Positions 1-5,361 are shown, counted from the stretch's first letter. The stretch is DNA of 5,484 nt from Gammaproteobacteria bacterium (GCA_007130745.1 SLRW01000049.1:1-5484); one strand, 5' to 3'. Notes: generated from the sequence alone by a model not told the origin. Numbers and translations: made by a program.

Positions 1-16
1 AAGGATACCACCCCCA

Positions 17-42
17 CCTTCGAACCACCCCGGTTTCGAAGG
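17..42. repeat. Inverted repeat abutting the heat-shock promoter
   Basis: CCTTCGAA (17-24) and TTCGAAGG (35-42) are perfect 8-nt inverted arms separated by 10 nt. With one bulged T the pairing extends inward by two more pairs (CC at 25-26, GG at 32-33). Each arm contains the palindrome TTCGAA. The right arm ends one base before the predicted sigma32 -35 box. No T-run follows, so it does not look like a terminator of an upstream gene. It could be an operator in a CIRCE-like position, but the sequence is not the CIRCE consensus. The function is unproven. Confidence 0.5.
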
Positions 43-43
43 C

Positions 44-72
44 CTTGAAAAGCGGTCGGCTGCCCCCAATAT
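44..72 (+). promoter_or_regulatory. Predicted sigma32 (RpoH) heat-shock promoter of hsp20
   Basis: CTTGAAA at 44-50 matches the sigma32 -35 box. After a 13-nt spacer, CCCCAATAT at 64-72 closely matches the -10 consensus CCCCATnTA. The spacing lies within the known sigma32 range. Transcription would start near 78-80, giving a leader of about 45 nt before the ATG at 124. The downstream gene is a small heat-shock protein, a classic RpoH target, which supports the call. Confidence 0.75.
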
Positions 73-107
73 CATCATGTAGCCGGAAACAACCGGTATG
101 ACATGAG

Positions 108-118
108 TAAGGAGGTGA
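108..118 (+). promoter_or_regulatory. Very strong Shine-Dalgarno that sets the hsp20 start
   Basis: TAAGGAGGTGA is complementary over 11 nt to the conserved 3' end of bacterial 16S rRNA. It ends 5 nt before the ATG at 124. This argues for initiation at 124 and not at the in-frame ATG at 103, whose use would put the ribosome-binding site inside the coding region. An additional in-frame ATG at 130 is less well spaced. Confidence 0.85.
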
Positions 119-123
119 GTGCT

Positions 124-561
124 ATGAGTATGGTGCAATACGAACCCTGGAGTGTACTGCGCGATGTTCGCGGTGAGCTTGACCGCTTCTTTGGGGATCA
201 GGCCGCCAATGGGGACAGTTCCAGAGTCGTGACCGGGCAGTGGGTGCCGGCGGTAGACATCCGCGAGGACAAGGACCGCTTCGAGATCACTGCTGATATT
301 CCCGGCGTCGACCCCAAGGAAATCGAGGTCACCATGGAGAATGGCGTGCTGGCTATTCGCGGTGAACGCCACAGCGAAGAACGCGATGAAGGCAAGAATT
401 ACAGCCGCGTGGAACGCGTACGTGGCACCTTCTATCGCCGCTTCAGCCTGCCCGACACGGCCGATGCCGAGAAGATTTCGGCCCAGGGCAAAAACGGCGT
501 GCTGGAGATCGTGATCCCCAAGAAGGAAACCGTACAGCCGCGCCGGATTCAGGTGAAATGA
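124..561 (+). CDS. Small heat-shock protein, Hsp20/alpha-crystallin family
   Basis: ATP-independent cytoplasmic chaperone of 145 aa that should hold unfolding proteins in oligomeric complexes for later refolding by Hsp70/ClpB-type machines. The N-terminal arm (about 1-40) starts MSMVQYEPW and includes a helix-like segment VRGELDRFF. The alpha-crystallin domain runs from about WVPAVDI (40-46) to IPKKE (131-135). It includes DIPGVDPKEIEV (58-69), the arm GTFYRRFSLP (101-110) and the family hallmark NGVLEIVIPK (124-133). The C-terminal tail carries the I-x-I/V oligomerisation motif as RIQVK (I142, V144). Length is normal for the class A bacterial family. The start at 124 is chosen because of the strong ribosome-binding site at 108-118. 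The gene is monocistronic, between a sigma32-type promoter and an intrinsic terminator, so heat induction is expected. The family is certain; the exact orthologue name (ibpA/hspA type) is not assigned. Confidence 0.95.
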   Translation: MSMVQYEPWSVLRDVRGELDRFFGDQAANGDSSRVVTGQWVPAVDIREDKDRFEITADIPGVDPKEIEVTMENGVLAIRGERHSEERDEGKNYSRVERVRGTFYRRFSLPDTADAEKISAQGKNGVLEIVIPKKETVQPRRIQVK

Positions 562-602
562 TTGCCGCCCGGATTTGGTGGTCCATTTGATGCTTGTGGA
601 GT

Positions 603-633
603 AACGGGGCCCTGGTGGCCCCGTTGTTCTTTT
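603..633 (+). terminator. Intrinsic terminator of hsp20
   Basis: A perfect 9-bp stem, AACGGGGCC (603-611) with GGCCCCGTT (617-625), has a 5-nt loop CTGGT. It is followed by the T-rich tract GTTCTTTT (626-633). It lies 41 nt after the hsp20 stop and should separate that gene from the hpf operon. Confidence 0.85.
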
Positions 634-650
634 GCCGTCGGGCCGGGCGG

Positions 651-754
651 CGTTTTAAGTGATTACGTGCTTAAGTGGTTAAGTGGCGGTGCGGCTGCGC
701 CGCATATATCAACTAATAAAGTGCGGCGCAGCCGCACACCGACAACGTAATCAC
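651..754. repeat. Intergenic octamer/GC-hairpin repeat element, copy 1
   Basis: Tandem 8-nt units with the pattern GTGnTTAn run CGTTTTAA (651-658), GTGATTAC (659-666), GTGCTTAA (667-674), GTGGTTAA (675-682). Then comes a perfect 16-bp stem, GTGCGGCTGCGCCGCA (689-704) against TGCGGCGCAGCCGCAC (722-737), with a 17-nt AT-rich loop. Each stem arm is itself a mini-hairpin (GCGGC-TGC-GCCGC). The element closes with ACGTAATCAC (745-754), the exact inverse of GTGATTACGT (659-668). No coding potential of note. Words of this element recur in the intergenic region at 1949-2095. It resembles REP/BIME-type intergenic repeats in architecture, but I do not recognise a named family. Confidence 0.65.
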
Positions 755-781
755 GGCCCTCGAAGAGAGCCTGCGAATCTG

Positions 782-787
782 TATACT
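782..787 (+). promoter_or_regulatory. Possible -10 box for the hpf operon
   Basis: TATACT differs from the sigma70 -10 consensus at one base and lies 47 nt before the hpf start. The -35 region is poor: TCGAAG at 760-765 with a 16-nt spacer matches only half the consensus. A promoter is needed somewhere between the hsp20 terminator and the ATG at 835, and this is the best candidate seen. Low confidence. Confidence 0.25.
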
Positions 788-834
788 TGAAATTGAGTGG
801 AACGAAGCCACCCCATGACACAAGGAGCCACCCC

Positions 835-1152
835 ATGCACATCCAGATCAATCCCGGTGAAGGTATAGAGATGTCCGAGGCGCTTGAGGCGCATATCGAA
901 AAAAGCCTGGGCGCGATCCAGAAGCGCTTTGGTGATCGTCTGACCCGGATTGAGGTTTTTCTCAAGGACGTGAACGGCAACAAGGGCGGGATTGATACCA
1001 CCTGCGCCATAGAGGCCCGCCCACGCAATCTCGACCCTTGCGCGGCAGAGGGCGAGGGCAAGGATGCCTACCAGGCCGTGACTTCTGCGGCCGGCAAGCT
1101 GGAAAAGGTGCTCGGCTCCCTGTTTGGCAAGCTCGACCGCCGCCGCGCCTGA
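835..1152 (+). CDS. HPF/RaiA-family ribosome-associated (hibernation) protein
   Basis: Protein of 105 aa of the S30AE/sigma-54-modulation family. Members bind the decoding region of the 30S subunit and silence or stabilise ribosomes in stationary phase or stress. The sequence shows the short-form beta-alpha-beta-beta-beta-alpha layout. The first strand is MHIQINPG (1-8), helix 1 is about MSEALEAHIEKSLGAIQKRF (13-32), and the strands include LTRIEVFLKDVN (36-47) and TTCAIEARP (55-63). The second helix is about KDAYQAVTSAAGKLEKVLGS (76-95), followed by a basic tail KLDRRRA. It resembles the proteobacterial HPF-like subgroup (FxDRITRVEVHL...K.G.D...C.EAR) more than E. coli Hpf itself, and there is no long-form C-terminal dimerisation domain. 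The start at 835 is chosen because AAGGAG at 822-827 sits 7 nt upstream; the in-frame ATG at 787 has no such site. It is the first gene of a tight operon with the HIT and cupin genes. Confidence 0.88.
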   Translation: MHIQINPGEGIEMSEALEAHIEKSLGAIQKRFGDRLTRIEVFLKDVNGNKGGIDTTCAIEARPRNLDPCAAEGEGKDAYQAVTSAAGKLEKVLGSLFGKLDRRRA

Positions 1153-1160
1153 AGCCATCG

Positions 1161-1571
1161 ATGCCAGGCGTTGAACTGGATCCGCGACTGGCGGCGGACA
1201 GCCATTTTCTGGCCGCTTTCAAAAGCGGTAGCGTGCTTTTACATCACAATGCGACGCTGCCGTGGTTCATCCTCGTGCCCGACACTGGCGCCAGGCGACT
1301 GCATGAGGTGTCGTCACCCCTGCGGGAGCTGATCTCGGCCGAGGTGGATGCACTCACCGCCTATGTGATGCGCGCCTTTGACTGCGAGCATGTCAACGTG
1401 GCCAGTATCGGTAATATCGTAGAGCAGTTGCATATCCACGTGATCGGCCGACGCCGGGACGATCCATTGTGGCCCGGGGTGGTGTGGGGTCGGCTGGATG
1501 CCGGGCCTGAATACAGCGAGGCTGAAGTCAGCGCCATTGCGTCGGCGATAGAGGAGCTTCGGGAGGCATGA
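1161..1571 (+). CDS. HIT-family protein (diadenosine-polyphosphate hydrolase-like)
   Basis: Predicted cytoplasmic nucleotide hydrolase or transferase of 136 aa in the histidine-triad superfamily, whose members cleave Ap4A-type dinucleotides or nucleotidyl-phosphoramidates. Visible motifs are LLHHNATLPWFILVPDT (26-42), the nucleotide-binding strand region, then NVASIGNIVEQLHIHVIGR (79-97), and DDPLWPGVVWGR (100-111). The triad, usually H-x-H-x-H, reads Q89-L-H91-I-H93. The first histidine is glutamine, as I recall for a proteobacterial subfamily with QLHxH, while H91 in the nucleophile position is kept. The ATG at 1161 lies 8 nt after the hpf stop. It has no clear ribosome-binding site, so translation is probably coupled to hpf. 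A longer in-frame extension upstream (to 1038) would overlap hpf heavily and lacks family similarity, so I reject it. The natural substrate is unknown; a link to the Ap4A alarmone is a reasonable guess only. Confidence 0.88.
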   Translation: MPGVELDPRLAADSHFLAAFKSGSVLLHHNATLPWFILVPDTGARRLHEVSSPLRELISAEVDALTAYVMRAFDCEHVNVASIGNIVEQLHIHVIGRRRDDPLWPGVVWGRLDAGPEYSEAEVSAIASAIEELREA

Positions 1572-1948
1572 GCGAGCCACGGGTGACTGCCGGCGCCGGC
1601 AGTGCGGAAAGCTGGTTCAGGGAAAACTGCTACATCAGCGAATGGTGGAATGACGCCGGCGACGGGGATGTTTCGGTTGCCCGGGCGCGTGTGGCCAGTG
1701 GTGAAACCACTCGCCTGCATCGCCTGCATGGCATTACTGAACGCTACATCATTCTTGAAGGCCGGGGGCGGGTGCGTGTGGGCAGTCGTATCAACGAAAA
1801 TGTGCGTCCGGGTGATGTGGTCGTGATCCCGCCCCTGGTCGCCCAGCAGATTACCAATATCGGTCGCTCCGACCTGGTATTTCTCGCCATCTGCACCCCG
1901 CGCTTTATCCCCGAAGCCTACGAAGATATTGATGTGGATGAGCAATGA
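1568..1948 (+). CDS. Small cupin-domain protein
   Basis: Single-domain cupin beta-barrel of 126 aa. Cupin motif 1 lies at G45-x5-H51-R-L-H54-x3-E58-x6-G65, where the canonical pattern is H-x-H-x4-E. The second histidine position (53) is Leu and a histidine appears one residue later. Motif 2 is G82DVVVIPP...Q93-x3-N97: the canonical metal-binding His is replaced by Gln and the usual glycine by Leu90. The C-terminal strand LVFLAICTPRF (103-113) is typical of small stand-alone cupins. Metal binding is therefore uncertain; the protein might bind a ligand without classical mononuclear metal chemistry. The start ATG overlaps the HIT stop codon in an ATGA arrangement. GGGAGG at 1561-1566 is very close and AGGAG at 1552-1556 is 11 nt away, so translational coupling is likely. 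It is the last gene of the hpf-HIT-cupin operon. No specific substrate can be assigned. Confidence 0.85.
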   Translation: MSEPRVTAGAGSAESWFRENCYISEWWNDAGDGDVSVARARVASGETTRLHRLHGITERYIILEGRGRVRVGSRINENVRPGDVVVIPPLVAQQITNIGRSDLVFLAICTPRFIPEAYEDIDVDEQ

Positions 1949-2095
1949 CCCGCGCGGAGCGCGGGCGTTGCAGGTCTAAAGTCTAAGGTCTTAAGACTTA
2001 AGACGCGCGCCTGCGGCGCGACAATTCACATAACAACCTAATCACTTAAGCACTTAACCACGCCGGGCGAAGCCCGGCCCGACCTTTTGTCGGGC
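1949..2095. repeat. Intergenic 7/8-mer and GC-hairpin repeat element, copy 2
   Basis: The element starts directly after the cupin stop with the hairpin CCCGCGC-GGA-GCGCGGG (1949-1965). Four 7-nt units follow: GTCTAAA, GTCTAAG, GTCTTAA, GACTTAA (1974-2001). Next is the hairpin CGCGCC-TGC-GGCGCG (2006-2020). Three inverted 8-nt units, CTAATCAC, TTAAGCAC, TTAACCAC (2038-2061), follow; on the minus strand they read GTGGTTAA, GTGCTTAA, GTGATTAG. The last part is two overlapping hairpins (2062-2078 and 2077-2095). The octamers are nearly the same three words found in copy 1, in opposite orientation and order. The TGC-loop GC hairpins are also alike. No gene is seen here. Confidence 0.65.
2062..2095 (+). 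terminator. Overlapping hairpin pair, possible terminator/attenuator before the c-di-GMP gene
   Basis: Hairpin A is GCCGGGC-GAA-GCCCGGC (2062-2078). Hairpin B is GCCCGAC-CTTTT-GTCGGGC (2077-2095), sharing two bases with A. The run TTTT (2085-2088) follows A by six bases, so A could act as a weak intrinsic terminator for the upstream operon. Because the arms contain repeated GCCCG/CGGGC words, alternative pairings are possible. The distance between A and the T-run is longer than ideal, so this is a weak call. Confidence 0.35.
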
Positions 2096-2175
2096 AAGGG
2101 TATTCATTTGGTTTAGTTCTGATATCCTCCGGGGACTTCGCCCATTGGGCATGAATCCTTATTTCGGGAACACCT

Positions 2176-4758
2176 ATGGCGCTTTTGTTTCGCCACAGGA
2201 AGTGGCTGTGGTTGTGCTTGTCGGCAGCACTGATTGTGCTGGCCACCACAGTCATACATACCAGCAGTGAAGCCGCACGGGCCTCGGGCACGACGGGCCC
2301 GCTGCTCAGTGGTGAGGGGCCGGTTAATCTGGGACCGGTGCTGAGTTGGTATCCGGACCCTGACGCCGAACTGACCCTGGCCGACGTACAAGCCCTTGCG
2401 GCCGCGGGCGAACTGCGTGAGCAGGACGCTGTTTCACCCCATTTTGGATACTCTGCCGGGCCGGTGTGGTTGCATGTGGAGTTGCATGCCGATGCCCAGG
2501 TGCGCCCGGATTGGGTGATTGAACTGAACCATCCCCTGTTTCGGGAAATTGATGCCTGGCTGATCGATGACAGGGGCCAGGGGCAGCACTTCCGTGGTGG
2601 TCATGCGGTACCGGCGTCAGAGTGGCCCATCAGTCATCGTGTTTTTGCCTTTCCCCTTGTAATCACTTCCGGTGAAACGCTGGATCTTTACATGCGGCTT
2701 GCCGGTGACAGTTCACTGCAAGCGCCGCTGCTGGCCTGGACCGAGTCCGCCTTTCTGCAGGAACGAGGCACGGTCAATATATGGCTGGGCTTTACCTATG
2801 GCCTGGTGTTTGCGCTGCTGGCCTATAACCTGTTGCTGTATTTCGGACTGCGGGATATCAACTACATTTACTACGTCGCCTATGTGACGAGTTTGTTGCT
2901 GGCGCTGCTGACTGTACATGGCGTGGCCTACCAGTATCTTTGGCCCTGGGCTTCGCACTGGGCACATGTGGCAGCGCCGACCCTGGGTGCGGCAGGGCAT
3001 ATTGCTGCGCTGGCTTTTGCCCGGAGCTTTCTGCAGATGCCTGCGCGTATGCCGCGCGCCGACCGCCTGGTGATGATTCCCCTGATCATGGTGCTGGCCC
3101 TTGTCTCCTTACTGGCGCTGACGGGTGGCGCACGCCTGGCCAACCAGATTGTGGCGCCATTGTTGGTGGGTATTACGGTTGTGCTGTTCACGGTGGGTGT
3201 GATCAGCTGGCGTCAGGGGCTGGCCCAGGCACGTTATTTTGTGCTGGCCTGGACCGTGCTGCTGGCCGGTATCTCGCTTTATGCCCTGCGTGCCATGGGG
3301 GTCGTGCCCAATGTGTTCATCACCGAGTACGGGTTGATGTTCGGCGCCTGGGTGGAGTTGTTGCTGCTGTCTTTCGCTCTGGCCCATCGTATGCGACTGG
3401 TGCAGGAAGAGCGGGAAACCGTCCAGGAAAGGGCCGAACAGGCGCTTTATCGACGTGCCTATGAAGACCAGATTACACGTCTGCCTAACCGCCGTTATTT
3501 GCAGAAAAGTCTGCAGGAACTGATCGATGAATTCGGCCCGGACAGCGCACACGGGCTGATTATGGTCCAGCCGGATCGTTTCCATGTACTGCTGGAGGGC
3601 CGGGGCTACAAGACGGGGGATCGGTTGTTGCGTCTGCTTGGTAGCCGTCTGGGCCGAATTGCTCGCGAACTCGATGACGATGCTTCTGCCGGCGCCAATA
3701 TTGTGGGGCGTTTCAGTGGGCCAATTTTCGCGATCCTGGTGTCGGATATAGACAATCAGGCTATGCGCTTGTTTGTGGATCGTTTGTCCGCGGCGCTGGT
3801 TGAACCTATTCGTTCCCAGGGGCGTGAATACCACTTCGATTTCAATATCGCCTGTACGGTTTTCCCGCAAGACGGCAACGATGCCCAGGCCCTGTTCCGC
3901 AATGCCCGCGCGGCGTTGAGTTATGGTGCGCAGAAGATCAACGGCACTATCTGGTTCAATGAATCCATGCGTGGTGCTGCGGAAGACCAGCTGGAGATGG
4001 AAGAAGCCTTGCGGATGGCGCCGGCGCTAGGTGAATTTGAGATGCTTTATCAGCCCGTTATCGATTTGCAAAGCGGCCAGATGAGCAGTATGGAAGCACT
4101 GGTGCGCTGGCGGCATGACGGACGGCTAATATCGCCCGAGGAGTTTATCCCTGTGGCTGAGTCGGCCGGCTTGATCAGCGATATCGGCCGCTGGCTTATG
4201 GAACAGGTGTGCTGGCAGATTTTGAATTGGCGTCAACAGGGCGTGCCGGTTCTGCCGGTGGCGGTCAATATCTCCGCTGTACAGTTCAGTCACCCGGACT
4301 TTGTTACCGAGGTGTGTTCGGCGGTACGGGCCGTAGGGATCAACCCCGGAGATATTGAACTGGAGATTACCGAAACGGCGGCCATGGACCAGATCGAGCC
4401 GGTGCTGGAACGTATGCGGGCGCTGCGTGAAGCAGGTTTTGTGCTGGTTATGGACGATTTCGGCACCGGCCATTCCTCTATGGCCCATCTGCAGCGCTTC
4501 CCGATCCAGAAGGTCAAGATCGATCGTAATTTCATCCAGGCCCTGGACGCCGAAGGTCCGGAGTCAGCTATTGCCGAACGTATTCTGGAGCTTGCCCACG
4601 CCATGGGTCTGCGCTGTGTGGCCGAGGGTGTGGAAACACAGGAGCAACTGCAACAATTGCAGGCAATGGGCTGTGATTATGTGCAGGGTTTTTATTTCTC
4701 CCAGCCCGTGCCGCCGGAAAAAATCCCTGCTGTGCTTGAGCTCCGCTACATCGAATAA
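2176..4758 (+). CDS. Membrane 7TMR-DISM sensor with degenerate GGDEF and intact EAL (c-di-GMP phosphodiesterase)
   Basis: Inner-membrane protein of 860 aa predicted to hydrolyse cyclic di-GMP to pGpG in response to a periplasmic cue. A signal peptide or anchor lies at about 9-29. The periplasmic 7TMR-DISMED2-like beta domain, at about 48-190, includes GPVWLHVELH and DWVIELNHPL. The seven-helix 7TMR-DISM region is about 199-404, with helices near 201-222, 229-249, 264-283, 298-317, 326-344, 353-371 and 383-403. A charged coiled-coil-like linker follows (405-428). The GGDEF domain (about 428-595) keeps DQITRLPNRR (431-440), but its active-site loop reads R512-F-S-G-P-I-F518 instead of RxGGDEF, and no RxxD inhibitory site is seen, so cyclase activity should be absent. 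The EAL domain (about 610-855) has E640-A-L, N698 (VNIS), E730/E733 (ELEITET), D760-D761 (DDFGTG), K781 (VKID), E817/E820 (AEGVE) and Q837, the full catalytic set. One mild variation is His766 in the DDFGTGHSS loop, usually Tyr. The start ATG has only a weak ribosome-binding site (CGGGAA), and there is an in-frame stop at 2152-2154, so no much longer start is possible. Transcribed alone, converging with the phosphatase gene. Confidence 0.93.
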   Translation: MALLFRHRKWLWLCLSAALIVLATTVIHTSSEAARASGTTGPLLSGEGPVNLGPVLSWYPDPDAELTLADVQALAAAGELREQDAVSPHFGYSAGPVWLHVELHADAQVRPDWVIELNHPLFREIDAWLIDDRGQGQHFRGGHAVPASEWPISHRVFAFPLVITSGETLDLYMRLAGDSSLQAPLLAWTESAFLQERGTVNIWLGFTYGLVFALLAYNLLLYFGLRDINYIYYVAYVTSLLLALLTVHGVAYQYLWPWASHWAHVAAPTLGAAGHIAALAFARSFLQMPARMPRADRLVMIPLIMVLALVSLLALTGGARLANQIVAPLLVGITVVLFTVGVISWRQGLAQARYFVLAWTVLLAGISLYALRAMGVVPNVFITEYGLMFGAWVELLLLSFALAHRMRLVQEERETVQERAEQALYRRAYEDQITRLPNRRYLQKSLQELIDEFGPDSAHGLIMVQPDRFHVLLEGRGYKTGDRLLRLLGSRLGRIARELDDDASAGANIVGRFSGPIFAILVSDIDNQAMRLFVDRLSAALVEPIRSQGREYHFDFNIACTVFPQDGNDAQALFRNARAALSYGAQKINGTIWFNESMRGAAEDQLEMEEALRMAPALGEFEMLYQPVIDLQSGQMSSMEALVRWRHDGRLISPEEFIPVAESAGLISDIGRWLMEQVCWQILNWRQQGVPVLPVAVNISAVQFSHPDFVTEVCSAVRAVGINPGDIELEITETAAMDQIEPVLERMRALREAGFVLVMDDFGTGHSSMAHLQRFPIQKVKIDRNFIQALDAEGPESAIAERILELAHAMGLRCVAEGVETQEQLQQLQAMGCDYVQGFYFSQPVPPEKIPAVLELRYIE

Positions 4759-4774
4759 ATGTGCGCAGGGGGGG

Positions 4775-5326
4775 CTACAACACCCTGGTTTCATCTTGTG
4801 TGCCGCGTTCAATGAGCCGTAAGCCCTTAGTCGATGCTTCCAGTACCGTAATCGAGCAATACCCCGGCGCAAAGTGCACCACGCGATCATCACCTGTTGC
4901 CGCGCCGACGGCGGTATTAATAGCGATGAAATGGCTGACAATGACTTTGTCGTGTTCCGTTTCTAACAGCGCTTCCAGCAATCTACGGCGCCATTGTTGC
5001 AGCGACTGATCAATCTCTTTCCAGCGCAGGCCGGCGATGTGTCTGAGCCAATCGAGGCGTTGTGCGAGAGCCATGCCGGCGGGAGAGGGGATTTCGCCCA
5101 CACGGTCTTCAATAGCTGCTTCAGTGGACCAGGCCCGGGCCAGTGGTGCGGCGGTTTCACGGGTGCGGGCAAGGGGGCTGCTGATCAGGGGGAGGGGGCC
5201 AAGTGGCGCCATCACTTCGGCCATGACCCGTGCCTGCTGGTAACCTTCGGGCGCCAGGGTCGGGTCATTGTGAGCCGACCAGTCCGCGCCGGCCTTGCCG
5301 TGGCGAATTAAATAGATACGGGGCAT
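4775..5326 (-). CDS. Histidine phosphatase family (SixA/phosphoglycerate mutase-like) protein
   Basis: Cytoplasmic phosphohydrolase of 183 aa in the branch-1 histidine phosphatase superfamily. The catalytic motif LIRHGKA is at 6-12, with the phosphohistidine nucleophile H9 flanked by R8 and G10. SSPLARTRETA (49-59) supplies the conserved phosphate-binding arginine. RVGEIPSP (75-82) contains the acid residue region. VIVSHFIAI (128-136) carries the second catalytic histidine H132. All core residues are present, so an active enzyme is expected. The substrate cannot be told: family members dephosphorylate phosphohistidine proteins, sugar phosphates or nucleotide-like compounds. The ATG at 5324-5326 has a distant purine run (GGAGA, about 12 nt upstream). 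It lies 35 nt downstream of a FabH-like gene on the same strand, suggesting co-transcription. Its stop codon is 16 nt from the stop of the convergent c-di-GMP gene, with only a weak CAGGG/CCCTG hairpin (4766-4787) overlapping its end. Confidence 0.9.
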   Translation of the reverse strand: MPRIYLIRHGKAGADWSAHNDPTLAPEGYQQARVMAEVMAPLGPLPLISSPLARTRETAAPLARAWSTEAAIEDRVGEIPSPAGMALAQRLDWLRHIAGLRWKEIDQSLQQWRRRLLEALLETEHDKVIVSHFIAINTAVGAATGDDRVVHFAPGYCSITVLEASTKGLRLIERGTQDETRVL

Positions 5327-5361
5327 GGGGATTTTGAATCTCCGGGGCAGACAATAGCCAC

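Noticed and set aside
1..48. Tail of an upstream plus-strand gene at the left edge
   Set aside because: All three frames stay open for at least 45 nt, but none gives a recognisable C-terminus in so short a stretch.
103..123. Longer hsp20 start at the ATG at 103
   Set aside because: The 11-nt Shine-Dalgarno would then lie inside the coding sequence, and the extra seven residues have no family support.
562..750. Small open frame directly after hsp20
   Set aside because: It runs through the intrinsic terminator and the repeat element and has no homology signal or ribosome-binding site.
786..818. Second sigma32-like promoter before hpf (CTTGAAA ... CCCCATGA)
   Set aside because: The spacer is 18 nt, longer than the accepted range, and transcription would begin at or inside the hpf ribosome-binding site at 822-827.
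1038..1160. N-terminal extension of the HIT protein
   Set aside because: It overlaps the end of hpf by more than 100 nt in another frame and reads as low-complexity Gly/Arg-rich sequence unlike the family.
1361..1945. Minus-strand 194-codon open frame opposite the HIT and cupin genes
   Set aside because: It is opposite two well-supported genes, has no recognisable domain, and is the kind of antisense frame expected in GC-rich DNA.
2096..2175. c-di-GMP riboswitch or sigma70 promoter in the leader of the c-di-GMP gene
   Set aside because: No conserved riboswitch core was recognisable, only short hairpins such as GCCC-ATT-GGGC (2140-2150). TATCCT at 2123-2128 lacks a usable -35 box.
3109..3870. 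Minus-strand 253-codon open frame inside the c-di-GMP gene
   Set aside because: Gln/His-rich composition typical of antisense of a coding region; no domain and no ribosome-binding site evident.
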